NCBI RefSeq assembly: GCF_000328685.1
Contig: NC_019974.1
Coordinates: 2,471,001 to 2,535,000, forward strand
Length of the DNA: 64,000 bases
Source: Natronococcus occultus SP4
GTDB taxonomy: Archaea; Halobacteriota; Halobacteria; Halobacteriales; Natrialbaceae
Reading direction: 5' to 3'
The notes under the pieces were generated by a model, which did not search any database, was not told the origin of the DNA, and saw only the letters and a program-made list of their open reading frames with translations. This document shows positions 9,115 through 18,098 of this stretch, in pieces. The position numbers and the translations under genes were made by a program. The first letter of the stretch is position 1. The number at the start of each line of letters is the position of its first letter.

Positions 9115-9795
9115 CTACTCGTGCAGTTCGGCGTGGATCTCCGCGATCCGCTCGTCGTCGGCCTCGGCGTGGCCGCCGTGGAAACAGACGACCTGCTCGA
9201 CGTCGAGGTCGGCGAGCCGACCGACCGACTCGGCGGCGCGCTCCATCTCGGGCGTGAACTCCGGTTTCGGGCCCGACAGCGGCGCCGATCCATCGGCGAC
9301 CAGCGCGTCCCCGGCCAGCAGCAAGTCGTGGTCCGAAAAGTGGACGGAGACGTGTCCCGGCGAGTGGCCGGGTGTCTCGACGATCTCCATGGGTCCCGCG
9401 ACCGTCGACAGTCGGGCACCGTCGACGAGCTCGAGATCGACCCCGACCGGGCGGTAGTCGTCGGCGTCGCCCTTGATCGGTTCCTGCTCGCCGCGAACGT
9501 ACGGCGCCTCGGCGGGGTGGGTCGCGACGACCGCGTCGGTGTGCTCGAGCAGTTCCGCGAGCCCGCCGACGTGGTCGCCGTCGTGGTGGGTCACCAGGAC
9601 GCACCAGACGTCTGCGAGCCCGAAGCCGAGCTGGCGGAGGTGGGTTCGGAGCCCGTCGACGGCGCCGGGCGGGCCGACGTCGATCAACACCAGTCCGCGG
9701 TCGGTCTCGACGGCTGTCGGGGTGATCGTCAGCTCGCGGCCGCCGTAGTCGACGGTGATCGGGAGCACGTAGACGCCGGGGTCCTCGTCTGTCAT
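9115..9795 (-). CDS. MBL-fold metallo-hydrolase
   Basis: A 226-residue metallo-beta-lactamase fold protein. The metal motif reads THHDGDHVGG, so the usual HxHxDH appears as HxDxDH, a variant found in many MBL proteins. The next His is in ETPGHSPGHVSVHF, the bridging Asp is in LLAGDALVADG, and the last His is probably in VVCFHGGHAE. The substrate is unknown; glyoxalase II-like or thioesterase-like hydrolysis is possible. It starts 44 bases after the upstream PLP sulfur-enzyme gene, which makes a role in sulfur or thiol chemistry conceivable. Confidence 0.85.
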   Translation of the reverse strand: MTDEDPGVYVLPITVDYGGRELTITPTAVETDRGLVLIDVGPPGAVDGLRTHLRQLGFGLADVWCVLVTHHDGDHVGGLAELLEHTDAVVATHPAEAPYVRGEQEPIKGDADDYRPVGVDLELVDGARLSTVAGPMEIVETPGHSPGHVSVHFSDHDLLLAGDALVADGSAPLSGPKPEFTPEMERAAESVGRLADLDVEQVVCFHGGHAEADDERIAEIHAELHE

Positions 9796-9839
9796 AACTC
9801 GCGGTTCGGCGAGGCAGGAGGAAAGCGTTGCGTCCGGGC

Positions 9840-11024
9840 TCAGTGCAGCGCCGACTCGATGGCCGTCTCGAGGTCGGCGATCAGGTCCTCGGCGTGCTCG
9901 ATGCCGACGCTGACACGGACGAGCCCGTCGGTGAGGCCGGCCTCGAGCCGTTCCTCGCGGGGGATGGCGGCGTGGGTCATCGGCGCGGGCTGTTCGATCA
10001 GGCTCTCGACGCCGCCGAGGCTCTCTGCGAGGGTAAAGACCTCGGTGTTCGAGACGACCTCGCTCGTGTCCTCGAGGCTCGCGTCGAGTTCGAAGCTCAG
10101 CATGCCGCCGAAGTCGTCCATCTGCTCGCGGGCGATCTCGTGGCCGGGGTGAGAGTCGAGCCCGGGGTAGTAGACCCGATCGACGTCCGGGTGGTCCGCG
10201 AGCCAGTCGGCGATCTGCCGGGCGTTCTCGCAGTGACGATCCATCCGAACGGGAAGGGTCTTCGTGCCCCGGAGGACGAGGAAGCTCTCGAAGGGACCCG
10301 GCGTCGCGCCCACGGCGTTCTGGTAGAAGCCAAAGCGTTCGTCGAGCTCCTCGTCGTTGGTCAGCAGGGCGCCCCCGACGACGTCGGAGTGGCCGCCGAG
10401 GTACTTCGTCAGCGAGTGCGAAACGATGTCCGCACCCAGCTCGAGGGGCCGCTGGAGGTACGGCGTCGCGAACGTGTTGTCGATCGCACAGAGCGCGCCG
10501 TGAGCGTGGGCGATCTCGGCGGCGCCCTCGATGTCGACGATCGACATGAGCGGATTGGTAGGTGTCTCGAGCCACAGTAGCTCGGTCTCCTCGCGAAACG
10601 CCGCCTCGATGGCGTCGAGATCGGTCATGTCGACGAACGTAAAGTCGATGTCGTAGTCCTCGTACACCTGCGTGAAGATCCGGTGAGTCCCGCCGTAGAC
10701 GTCGTTGCCCGTCACGACGTGGTCGCCGGAGTCGAGGAGGTTGAGGACGGTGTTGATCGAGGCCATCCCGCTGGCGAAGGCCCGACCGTACTCGGCGTCC
10801 TCGAGGGAGGCGAGGTTCGCCTCGAGGTCCGTTCGCGTGGGGTTGCCGGTCCGGGAGTACTCGTAGCCGCGGTGTTCGCCGGGGGCGTCCTGTTCGTAGG
10901 TCGAGTTGGCGTGGATCGGCGTCATCAGCGCGCCGGTGTCCGCGTCGGGCTCCTGGCCGGCGTGGATCGATCGGGTCTCGAACCGGAAGCGCTCGTGCTC
11001 GTCGCTTGCGGGGTCGTCGTCCAT
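9840..11024 (-). CDS. Cystathionine gamma-synthase/lyase family PLP enzyme
   Basis: A 394-residue member of the Cys/Met metabolism PLP-enzyme family. The start is the internal ATG giving MDDDPASDEHERFRF. The N-terminal region holds TRSIHAGQEPD, YEYSRTGNPTR contributes phosphate-binding Tyr/Arg, and the PLP-binding Lys lies in SHSLTKYLGGHSD at about 207. The LAESLGGVESLIEQP stretch near 330 is typical of cystathionine gamma-synthases and gamma-lyases; the direction of the reaction cannot be read from sequence alone. It probably leads an operon with the MBL hydrolase and DUF3995 genes. Confidence 0.9.
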   Translation of the reverse strand: MDDDPASDEHERFRFETRSIHAGQEPDADTGALMTPIHANSTYEQDAPGEHRGYEYSRTGNPTRTDLEANLASLEDAEYGRAFASGMASINTVLNLLDSGDHVVTGNDVYGGTHRIFTQVYEDYDIDFTFVDMTDLDAIEAAFREETELLWLETPTNPLMSIVDIEGAAEIAHAHGALCAIDNTFATPYLQRPLELGADIVSHSLTKYLGGHSDVVGGALLTNDEELDERFGFYQNAVGATPGPFESFLVLRGTKTLPVRMDRHCENARQIADWLADHPDVDRVYYPGLDSHPGHEIAREQMDDFGGMLSFELDASLEDTSEVVSNTEVFTLAESLGGVESLIEQPAPMTHAAIPREERLEAGLTDGLVRVSVGIEHAEDLIADLETAIESALH

Positions 11025-11107
11025 ATCCGGGCCAACGAGACCGGGAAGGGTTACTCTTGCCGTTCGTTCTCGGTCGGCGACGGGCGCGCTCGAGGAACAA
11101 ACGTGCG

Positions 11108-11116
11108 TTTTATAAC
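11108..11116 (+). promoter_or_regulatory. TATA box for the L21e-Rpo4 unit
   Basis: TTTATAACT is centred about 33 bases before the ATG of the L21e gene at 11145, allowing a leader of a few bases. Confidence 0.5.
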
Positions 11117-11144
11117 TGTCACGAGGTAAGGGAGCCGTACGACT

Positions 11145-11453
11145 ATGCCGAACTCTAATGGACCTCGCCAAGGAACCAGGGACAAGCTTTCGAACAATCC
11201 GCGAGATCGTGGCGCTTCGCCGCCCCAGCGCGCGATCCAGCAGTACGACGAGGGACAGAAAGTCCACCTGAAAATCGACCCCAGCGTCCAGGACGGACGC
11301 TTCCACCCGCGCTTCGACGGCCTCACCGGCGAAGTCCTCGGGAAACAGGGCAACGCCTTCAAGGTGCAGATCAACGACGGCGGGAAAGAGAAAACCGTAA
11401 TCGTCACCGCCGCCCACCTCCGCGCACAGGACCAGGACGAAGTCAGCGTCTGA
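11145..11453 (+). CDS. rpl21e: 50S ribosomal protein L21e
   Basis: A 102-residue protein matching archaeal/eukaryotic L21e. It begins [20 protein letters not shown], followed by an SH3-like core with [17 protein letters not shown] and [19 protein letters not shown]. The length is normal. It leads the conserved archaeal order L21e - Rpo4 - DUF655 - RsmA, which is found in many Euryarchaeota. The next gene begins 5 bases after its stop. Confidence 0.95.
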   Translation: MPNSNGPRQGTRDKLSNNPRDRGASPPQRAIQQYDEGQKVHLKIDPSVQDGRFHPRFDGLTGEVLGKQGNAFKVQINDGGKEKTVIVTAAHLRAQDQDEVSV

Positions 11454-11458
11454 AACGC

Positions 11459-11815
11459 ATGACGATCTTCAAAGAGATCGTCGACGAGGAGTACCTGACC
11501 GTCTCGGAGACGAAGGAGCTCCTCGCCGACATCGAGACCGAGCGGGCGATGGACGAGGAACGGGAGCTGCGCTACGAGCTCGCGCGAGCCATCGAGCACG
11601 CCAACCGCTTCGCCGTCCTCGAGCCCGAGGAGTCCCGGCAGCTCGTCGAGGACCTACAGGAACTCGAATACGTCGACGAACCGACCGCGTACAAGATCAC
11701 CGACCTCCTCCCGCGCAACCGGGACGAGCTCCGATCGGTGTACGCCCAGCAGCGCTACTCGCTGTCGGGCGACGAGCTCGACGAGATTCTCGACATCGTC
11801 GCGCAGTACGCCTGA
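11459..11815 (+). CDS. rpoF: DNA-directed RNA polymerase subunit Rpo4 (RpoF, Rpb4-like)
   Basis: A 118-residue, largely helical, acidic protein of the Rpb4/RpoF family, which forms the polymerase stalk with Rpo7 (RpoE). The conserved opening EEYLTVSETKELL and the C-terminal HRDC-like helix (DELDEILDIVAQYA) are visible. It follows L21e by 5 bases in the standard archaeal cluster. Confidence 0.93.
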   Translation: MTIFKEIVDEEYLTVSETKELLADIETERAMDEERELRYELARAIEHANRFAVLEPEESRQLVEDLQELEYVDEPTAYKITDLLPRNRDELRSVYAQQRYSLSGDELDEILDIVAQYA

Positions 11816-11827
11816 CGGCGAGCCGAT

Positions 11828-11835
11828 TCTTTAAG
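11828..11835 (+). promoter_or_regulatory. TATA box for the DUF655 gene
   Basis: TCTTTAAG is centred 29 bases before the ATG at 11861. It gives this gene its own start site inside the translation cluster. Confidence 0.5.
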
Positions 11836-11860
11836 TGCAACGTCGCCGTACCAACATCCA

Positions 11861-12451
11861 ATGAGCGAAGCCGATAGCGACGAGACGGACGTACGCCGCG
11901 CAGTCGTGTTGGATTACCTCGCACACGGGCTCTCGGACGACGGCCGACCGCAGTACGCGAAGTCACCCGCGGGGTACGCCCTCGACGTCGAGGACTTCGA
12001 GCTCTACCAGGTCGCGTTCGACGAGGACACCCGGCTTACCATCGGTAGCGAGGTCGCAATCGAGCCGACGGGGGAGCGCGACGCCGTCGTGGAGTGCCAG
12101 GCGGTCGAGTACGAGGAGCTCTCCTCGGGCGCCCAGACCGAACTCGAGTACGTCGTCGAGGACCTCGTCGAGGAACACGAGGAGCGGTTCGTCGACTTCT
12201 ACAACGACGCCCAGCCGATCACGCTGCGGCTCCACCAGTTGAACCTGCTGCCGGGGATCGGCAAGAAGCTTCGCAACGGCATCCTCGAGGAGCGAAAACG
12301 CAAACCCTTCGAGAGCTTCGAGGAGCTCTCCGAGCGGGTCTCGGGGCTACACGACCCCAGCGACATCCTGGTCGAGCGTATCCTCGAGGAGCTTCGCGAC
12401 GACGACCTGAAATACCGAACGTTCGTCGGCCGCCAGCAAGCGGAGGAGTGA
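11861..12451 (+). CDS. DUF655 protein with helix-hairpin-helix motif
   Basis: A 196-residue archaeal DUF655 protein. The N-terminal half (to about 90) is a beta-rich, OB-like segment. The C-terminal half carries a helix-hairpin-helix, LNLLPGIGKKLRNGILEER, near 128-146, suited to nucleic acid binding. The family is a constant neighbour of rpoF and rsmA in archaea and is suspected to act in RNA or ribosome metabolism, but no activity is established. The length is normal. Confidence 0.9.
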   Translation: MSEADSDETDVRRAVVLDYLAHGLSDDGRPQYAKSPAGYALDVEDFELYQVAFDEDTRLTIGSEVAIEPTGERDAVVECQAVEYEELSSGAQTELEYVVEDLVEEHEERFVDFYNDAQPITLRLHQLNLLPGIGKKLRNGILEERKRKPFESFEELSERVSGLHDPSDILVERILEELRDDDLKYRTFVGRQQAEE

Positions 12452-12492
12452 ACCCGGTCGGTGGCGGCGCGTGCGAGAGCCGCCGTCCATCA

Positions 12493-12500
12493 CATTTAAG
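12493..12500 (+). promoter_or_regulatory. TATA box for the universal stress protein gene
   Basis: CATTTAAG lies about 28 bases before the ATG at 12525 and implies a leaderless transcript. Confidence 0.5.
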
Positions 12501-12524
12501 AGACGATCGCGTCAATCAGTACCA

Positions 12525-12998
12525 ATGCTCTCGACGATTCTGCTCCCGGTGGGTACGGGTGACAACGAACGGGTCGACGACCTCGTCTCACACACGATCG
12601 ACGTCGCCGAACCGGCCGACGCCACGGTTGTCGTAGCCCACGTCGTCGGCTCCGACGAGTACGATGACGACGTACAGAGCTACCCCGACGCGGTCGCACA
12701 GATCGGATTCGACATCCAGAGCCGAGACCTCCCGGCCGAGAAGGTCGCCCGGGAGACGGATCCGATCGGCGAGATCGTCGATCGACTGGAGGAGGCCGGC
12801 ATCGACGTCGAGGTCAGGGCTTCGGTCGGCAACCGACAGTCGGAGATCCTCCGAATCGCCGAGGAGACCGGTGCGGACAACATCATCGTCGGCGGACGAA
12901 AGCGCTCGCCCGCGGGGAAGGCAGTGTTCGGCAGCACCGCCCAGCAGATCATGCTCAACGCGCCCTGTCCGGTAACCTACGTTCGCGACCAGTCGTAG
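12525..12998 (+). CDS. Universal stress protein (UspA family)
   Basis: A 157-residue single Usp domain. It starts MLSTILLPVG. The C-terminal ATP-binding signature G-x2-G-x9-G-S/T is present as GGRKRSPAGKAVFGST near 125-140, so it is of the nucleotide-binding type, and it ends with CPVTYVRDQ. The start is fixed by the TATA box 28 bases upstream. It lies between DUF655 and rsmA, genes that are usually adjacent, so it looks like an insertion in the conserved order. Confidence 0.9.
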   Translation: MLSTILLPVGTGDNERVDDLVSHTIDVAEPADATVVVAHVVGSDEYDDDVQSYPDAVAQIGFDIQSRDLPAEKVARETDPIGEIVDRLEEAGIDVEVRASVGNRQSEILRIAEETGADNIIVGGRKRSPAGKAVFGSTAQQIMLNAPCPVTYVRDQS

Positions 12999-13096
12999 CC
13001 GGCCGTCCGCCACAGCCACAGCGGTCCGCACTCGAGTCGAAACGGCATCGGAGTCGAGACGGTGCGTTTACACCGTCCCCGTCGCTAGCACGGGCG

Positions 13097-13987
13097 ATGA
13101 GAGATCCCGACGACCTGATCGCCCGCGCCGGCGTTCGCGGCGATCCGGACCACGACCAGCACTTCCTGGTCGACGACCGCGTCCTCGACCGGCTGCCGAC
13201 CTACCTGGAAAGCGAGGCACAACGCGCCTCGAGAGACGCGAGCGGGAGTGACCCGCTCGACGAGATCGACGCGGAGACGAGCCACGTCCTCGAGATCGGG
13301 GGCGGAACGGGCGCATTGACCGACCGACTGCTTGCGGTCGCCGACGAGGTGACCGTCGTCGAGCGCGACCGCGTCCTCGCGGCCTTCCTCCGCGAGGAGT
13401 TCCGCGAGGAGATCGACGCCGGACGACTGACCGTAATCGAGGGCGACGCCCTCGAGGTGGAGCTCCCCGACTTTTCGGCGTCGGTATCGAACCTCCCCTA
13501 CGGCGTCTCGAGCGAGATCACGTTCCGGCTGCTGCCCGAGAAGCGCCCGCTCGTACTGATGTTCCAGCAGGAGTTCGCTGAGCGGATGGTCGCCGAACCC
13601 GGCACCAGCGAGTACGGCCGGCTCTCGGTCTCGACCCAGCACTACGCCGAGCCGGAGCTGGTCGAGACGATCCCGAAGGAAGCGTTCTCACCACCGCCCG
13701 CGGTCCAAAGCGCCGTCGTCCGGCTCGAACCCCGCGATCCCGACTACGCGGTCGACGACGAGGACTTCTTCCTTCGGTTCGTGAAGGCGATGTTCACCCA
13801 GCGACGGAAGACGATCCGGAACGCGATCCGGAACACGACCCACATCACGAACCTCGGAGCGCCCGACGCGGTCGTCGAAGCGGCCGACGACGAGCTCCTG
13901 CAGAAACGCGCCGACGCGATGACCCCGTCGGAGTTCGCCGAACTGGCGACGCTGGCGCTCGCGGTCGGCGAGCCGGAGGGCGACTAA
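13097..13987 (+). CDS. rsmA: 16S rRNA dimethyladenosine transferase RsmA (KsgA/Dim1)
   Basis: A 296-residue SAM-dependent methyltransferase that dimethylates two adjacent adenines near the 3' end of 16S rRNA during small-subunit maturation. The N-terminus has DQHFLVDDRVLDRL. The SAM loop is VLEIGGGTGALT, with Gly-Thr where Pro-Gly is common, and the catalytic motif IV is NLPYGVSS. A short acidic insertion near 48-58 (DASGSDPLDEIDAE) separates the first motifs. The C-terminal helical domain is complete. It is the expected partner of the L21e/Rpo4/DUF655 cluster. Confidence 0.93.
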   Translation: MRDPDDLIARAGVRGDPDHDQHFLVDDRVLDRLPTYLESEAQRASRDASGSDPLDEIDAETSHVLEIGGGTGALTDRLLAVADEVTVVERDRVLAAFLREEFREEIDAGRLTVIEGDALEVELPDFSASVSNLPYGVSSEITFRLLPEKRPLVLMFQQEFAERMVAEPGTSEYGRLSVSTQHYAEPELVETIPKEAFSPPPAVQSAVVRLEPRDPDYAVDDEDFFLRFVKAMFTQRRKTIRNAIRNTTHITNLGAPDAVVEAADDELLQKRADAMTPSEFAELATLALAVGEPEGD

Positions 13988-14066
13988 TACAACCGAAACC
14001 AGCCGTGAAACGATCTGACCGACGGATACAGGTGGCTGGACCGTCGACTCGAGCGGGAACGGAACG

Positions 14067-15224
14067 ATGACCGACACAGTGGCCCTCGACTGGCTATCCG
14101 ACGTCTTCCAGACGACGCCACCCCGAATCGCGGTGACGCTTCTCGCCGCGGCCGCGCTGGTTGCCGTCTTCCTCTCCTTTCGGCGCCTCCAGGAGCGGCT
14201 CAACGAGCGGCTGCGGCCGCTGTACAGCGACATCGTCGCGACGACGCTGCTGGTCGGTACCTGCGTGCTCAGCCTGGCTGTGATCGTCGGCGTCTGGGGC
14301 CAGACGAACAATCTCCAGTACCTCTACACGGAGTACGACGTCGGCGGCGACGCCGTCGCCCGCGGCGTCTTCACGTTCGTCCTCGCGCTCGCGGCGCTGA
14401 TTATCATGCGGGTCGTCCAGCGAGTGATCGACGAGCTGCTGGGCTCGGCCTCGGCGGTCACCGACCACCAGCGCGAGGTCACCCACCGGCTCTCGCAGGT
14501 GATCATCCTGACGGTGACCGTGATCGTCATCCTCGCGCTGTGGGTCGACGACCTCGGCGGACTGCTCGTCGGAGCCGGCTTCCTGGGGATCATCATCGGG
14601 ATGGCCGCCCAGCAGGTTCTGGGCACCGTCCTCGCGGGGTTCGTATTGATGTTCGCCCGCCCGTTCGAGATCGGCGACTGGGTCGAGGTCGAGGACGACC
14701 AGGGGATCGTCACCGACATCTCGATCATCAACACGCGCATCCGCTCGTTCGACGGCGAGTACATCATGATCCCCAACGACGTCGTCGCCTCCGAGGTCGT
14801 CACCAACCGCTCGAAGCGGGGCCGCATCAGGGTCGAGGTCGACGTCGGCGTCGACTACGCGGCCGACGTCGACCGGGCCAGCGAGCTCGCGGAGTCGGCG
14901 GTCGCGGAGCTCGAGGACTCCCTCGGGGCCCCCTCTCCGCAGGTCGTCACGAAGTCCCTCGACGACTCGGCGGTACTTCTGGGGGTGCGGTTCTGGATCG
15001 ACAAACCGAGCGCCAGGCGGGAGGCCGAGGCCCGGACCGCGGCGATCCACGCGATCAAGGCCGCGTTCGACGACGCCGGGATCAAGATCCCCTACCCCCA
15101 GCGGGAGCTCACCGGTCGCGAGGAGGCCGGCGGGTTCCGGATCGGCGGCGGACGGACGGGACGGGCGGAGGCGGAACGGGAACCGAAGGACCGACGTCAG
15201 TACACACCACCGGAGGACGAATAA
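14067..15224 (+). CDS. Small-conductance mechanosensitive channel (MscS family)
   Basis: A 385-residue MscS-type channel. Hydrophobic helices lie at about 18-35, 52-75, 92-115 and 147-165. The pore helix and first MscS strand follow as GFLGIIIGMAAQQVLG and ARPFEIGDWVEVEDDQG. The beta domain contains IRSFDGEYIMIPNDVVASEVV, and the C-terminal cytosolic domain ends with a charged tail of about 45 residues. It would release ions upon hypo-osmotic shock. The stop codon overlaps the next start (TAATG), so translation is probably coupled to the methyltransferase gene. Confidence 0.92.
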   Translation: MTDTVALDWLSDVFQTTPPRIAVTLLAAAALVAVFLSFRRLQERLNERLRPLYSDIVATTLLVGTCVLSLAVIVGVWGQTNNLQYLYTEYDVGGDAVARGVFTFVLALAALIIMRVVQRVIDELLGSASAVTDHQREVTHRLSQVIILTVTVIVILALWVDDLGGLLVGAGFLGIIIGMAAQQVLGTVLAGFVLMFARPFEIGDWVEVEDDQGIVTDISIINTRIRSFDGEYIMIPNDVVASEVVTNRSKRGRIRVEVDVGVDYAADVDRASELAESAVAELEDSLGAPSPQVVTKSLDDSAVLLGVRFWIDKPSARREAEARTAAIHAIKAAFDDAGIKIPYPQRELTGREEAGGFRIGGGRTGRAEAEREPKDRRQYTPPEDE

Positions 15225-15820
15225 TGGAGCTTCAGGACCGACGCGGTATCGAAACGGACGTCTACCAGCCCGCCGAGGACTCGCAGCTGCTCGCGGACGC
15301 GGTCTGTGAACGGCTCGGACGGGACGCGGGCGACACAGCCGAGAAACGACGCACCGTCCTCGAGGTCGGGACGGGATCGGGGTACGTCGCCGACCGCATC
15401 GCCGAGGCGACCGACGCCCGCGTGATCGCCTCTGATCTCAACCCCCACGCCGTTCGACAGGCCCGAGAGCGGGGACTCGAGACGGTTCGGGCCGACCTGG
15501 TCTCGCCGTTCGTCGACGGCGCGTTCGACGCCGTCGCCTTCAACCCGCCGTACCTGCCGACCGAGCCCGACACCGAGTGGGACGACTGGATGGAGCGGGC
15601 GCTGTCGGGTGGCGAGGACGGACGCGAAATCATCGACCCCTTTCTCGAAAGCGTCGGCCGCGTCCTGGCTCCCGACGGGGTCGTCTACCTGCTTGTCAGC
15701 AGCCTCACCGACGTCGACGCGGTCGCCGAACGCGCCGGCGAGGCGGGCTTTAGCGCCGCCGCAGTCGCCGACCACTCGTTTCCCTTCGAGACGCTGACCG
15801 TCCTCGAACTGTTTCGCTGA
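15224..15820 (+). CDS. HemK2/Mtq2-type protein (N5)-glutamine methyltransferase
   Basis: A 198-residue SAM-dependent methyltransferase. The opening TDVYQPAEDSQLLADAV is characteristic of the archaeal/eukaryotic HemK2 branch. The SAM site is VLEVGTGSGYVA and the catalytic NPPY lies at about 107-110. Homologues methylate the Gln of the GGQ motif in release factor aRF1, or lysine residues in other partners. The gene belongs to the translation cluster and overlaps the MscS stop by one base. Confidence 0.9.
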   Translation: MELQDRRGIETDVYQPAEDSQLLADAVCERLGRDAGDTAEKRRTVLEVGTGSGYVADRIAEATDARVIASDLNPHAVRQARERGLETVRADLVSPFVDGAFDAVAFNPPYLPTEPDTEWDDWMERALSGGEDGREIIDPFLESVGRVLAPDGVVYLLVSSLTDVDAVAERAGEAGFSAAAVADHSFPFETLTVLELFR

Positions 15821-15872
15821 CCGGCTCGGACGGGCAGAAAATACTTGCACGCCACGGCAGCAGGGAGAGACG

Positions 15873-17099
15873 ATGACTCCCTCGCGACGTGCGTTTCTCG
15901 CGGTCGTTGGGTCCGGTAGCGCGCTGCTCGCCGGCTGCTCGCAGTTTCCGGGCGACGACTCCGGAGCGTCACTCGAACCCAGCGAGCCGCCCGAGTCGGG
16001 CGTCGACGAGGCGCCCGATCCGAGAAACGATGTCCACGGCGCCGACGGCTCGTGGTCGAGTTTCGGCTGCAACGCGGCCAACACGCGCGCCGTGGGGGAC
16101 GGCGAGGCGCCCGTCGACGGCGTTTCCGAGCGCTGGCGCGTCCCGGTTGCCGAGGTCGGCTTCACCGAACCGATCGTCGCCGACGAGCGTGTCTACTTCG
16201 TCGAGAACAGGGGACTGCGCGTCTTCGATGCCGACGACGGGAGCGAGCTGTGGACGGTCGAGGACGTGGAGAAACCGCCGCTACTCCTCGAGGGAACGGT
16301 CTACGTCGCGACGTACGAGGGCGTCTCCGCTCTCGATATCGACACCGGTAACGAAATCTGGAGCCGAGAGCTGGACGCGCCGGGTAGCGTTACGGCGCCG
16401 GCAGCGATCGGAACGCACACCGTGAGCTGCGGAATCGGCGAGCGCGTCGTCGCGCTCGATCCCGAGGACGGCACGGAGCGCTGGCACCGCGACGCGTTCG
16501 GACAGCTCCTCGATCACCCGGCCGCGCTCGGCGTTCGCGGCGTCGCCGTCGCGACGGAGGCCGGGATGGTCGATGCGGTCGGCGAGCGCGGCGTCGCGCA
16601 CGACCGCTGGGAGCTGCCGGCTCGTCCGAGCGGTCCCCTGACAGCAGACACGGACACCGTCTACGTCCCATGTGACGACGGCGAGACGTACGCGCTGGCG
16701 GTCGGCGACGGCGGCGATACCGTCTCGAAGACGGCCTGGTCCGCGGAAACGGGACACGTCTCGACGGGCCTCGCCGTTGCGGACGACGTCGTCCTGGCTG
16801 TCGCCGGGAATACGTTGCGCGCGATCGACGCCGACTCCGGGCAGCGCCGCTGGGAGTTCGGCGTCGGCGACTCGAGCCGGACGGCGCCGATCGTCAGCCG
16901 CGAGACGGTATTCGTCGGCGGCGATCGCCTCTGGGCGCTCGACCCCGCACCGACCGGCGATCCGAGCGACGGGCCGGCAGTCAGGTTCGAACGCGAGTTC
17001 GAGGGCTCCGTCGGTCGCGGCCCGGTACTCGACGACGGCGTGCTCTACGTCGTCGCGGAGGTCGACGACGGTGAGGCCGCGTTGCTGGCGCTCGAGTAA
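15873..17099 (+). CDS. PQQ-like beta-propeller lipoprotein
   Basis: A 408-residue exported protein. The N-terminus SRRAFLAVVGSG is a twin-arginine signal with lipobox LAGC (acylated Cys at 22), followed by an acidic linker rich in Pro and Glu. From about residue 60 there are repeated blades with the pattern DGSELWTV, TGNEIWSREL, DGTERWHRD and SGQRRWEFG, typical of PQQ/BamB-like eight-bladed propellers. No enzymatic residues are obvious; a surface scaffold or binding role is likely. A TATA-like AAAATACTT lies about 30 bases upstream. It converges on the frameshifted VOC gene. Confidence 0.88.
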   Translation: MTPSRRAFLAVVGSGSALLAGCSQFPGDDSGASLEPSEPPESGVDEAPDPRNDVHGADGSWSSFGCNAANTRAVGDGEAPVDGVSERWRVPVAEVGFTEPIVADERVYFVENRGLRVFDADDGSELWTVEDVEKPPLLLEGTVYVATYEGVSALDIDTGNEIWSRELDAPGSVTAPAAIGTHTVSCGIGERVVALDPEDGTERWHRDAFGQLLDHPAALGVRGVAVATEAGMVDAVGERGVAHDRWELPARPSGPLTADTDTVYVPCDDGETYALAVGDGGDTVSKTAWSAETGHVSTGLAVADDVVLAVAGNTLRAIDADSGQRRWEFGVGDSSRTAPIVSRETVFVGGDRLWALDPAPTGDPSDGPAVRFEREFEGSVGRGPVLDDGVLYVVAEVDDGEAALLALE

Positions 17100-17124
17100 G
17101 CCGACCCGAATTCGGTCGCCGTTC

Positions 17125-17953
17125 TCAGACCCGTTCGAGGACGCCCAGCCGTCGGCCGAGCGCCTTGGAGTCGAAAAAGGCGACCCGGCCGTCGGGCCAC
17201 TCGACGGGTTCGCCCAGCGGGTGTGTCTCCCGTGCGGCCGCGAGGTCGTCGGTCGCGAGGAGGCAGCTACAGGGGCCGTCGGGGAACCGCTCGAGGCGGT
17301 CGGCGATCCAGCCGTCCTCGGTCGTAGCGAACGCGACCGGCTGGCCGGGCACCGACGCGACCGTTCCGAAGGCAGGGACCTCACTTCGGACTGGCGTCGG
17401 GAAACGGTACGCAGCCTCGAACGACTCGATCGCGTCCTCGAGGTCCGACACCCCGAGGACGACCTGGCCGATCCCCGCGAGCGGACCGTCGGCGACGCTC
17501 GGACTGGGTTCGACTCGATACGAGAGCGGGGTCCGATCCGCGATGGCGAACGGGAACAGCAGTCGCTCGGCTTCGGCGCCGAACTCCGCACGATCCCACT
17601 CGACGAGGACGCCGTCCTCGCGCTCGCGGGCACCGGGGATCGGGCCGCGAACCGGGACACCGCGCTCGAGCAACCGCTTGCACTCGTCGACGATATCGGG
17701 GACGCGAACGCACCACGCCGCCGGCCCCGCGTCCGCGCGGATGTGCGCGGGGCCAGAACCCGTGGTCGCCGTCGCCGCGTTCGGCGATCAGTTCGACGTA
17801 CGATTGGTCGTCGAAACCGAGGACAGCCATGTGGGTAACCCCGTTGTCGTGGACGCCGCCGTACTCGGGGGCGAGCCCGAGCCGGGCGAACTCGTCGCTG
17901 ATCGCCTCGAGGTCCGCGAACGCGAACGGAACGTGGTCGACGGTGAGCGCCAT
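17125..17953 (-). pseudogene. VOC-family (glyoxalase-like) protein, frameshifted
   Basis: Two frames together make one vicinal-oxygen-chelate protein. The first starts at 17953 with MALTVDHVPFAFADLEAI and runs well through SYVELIAERGDGDHGFWP. It then degenerates, while the second frame takes over (AHIRADAGPAAWCVRVPDIVDEC) and runs to the stop at 17125, including a second VOC-like half with GIGQVVLGVSDLEDAI. Removing one base from the run of four G at 17749-17752 restores a single frame of about 275 residues. This may be a recent mutation or a sequencing error in a homopolymer. The substrate is unknown. Confidence 0.8.
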
Positions 17954-18061
17954 ACCGGGCGTCCGGAGGCCAACGAGATAACTCCTCGTCCGCCGCGGGC
18001 GCGATCGAACGTCGTTACGAGAACGCGAAATAATTACTGCTGTGTATTCGGCCGTATGGAA

Positions 18062-18070
18062 AATATTAAG
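18062..18070 (+). promoter_or_regulatory. TATA box for the methionine synthase pair
   Basis: AATATTAAG is centred about 33 bases before the ATG at 18099, in an AT-richer stretch. It probably drives both methionine synthase genes. Confidence 0.45.
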
Positions 18071-18098
18071 CGTCGGTATAGCCTAGCCGAGATCACGA

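Noticed and set aside
17125-17953. Programmed frameshift in the VOC gene
   Set aside because: There is no slippery heptamer or downstream structure to support it, and the family is not known for recoding. Mutation or sequencing error is simpler.
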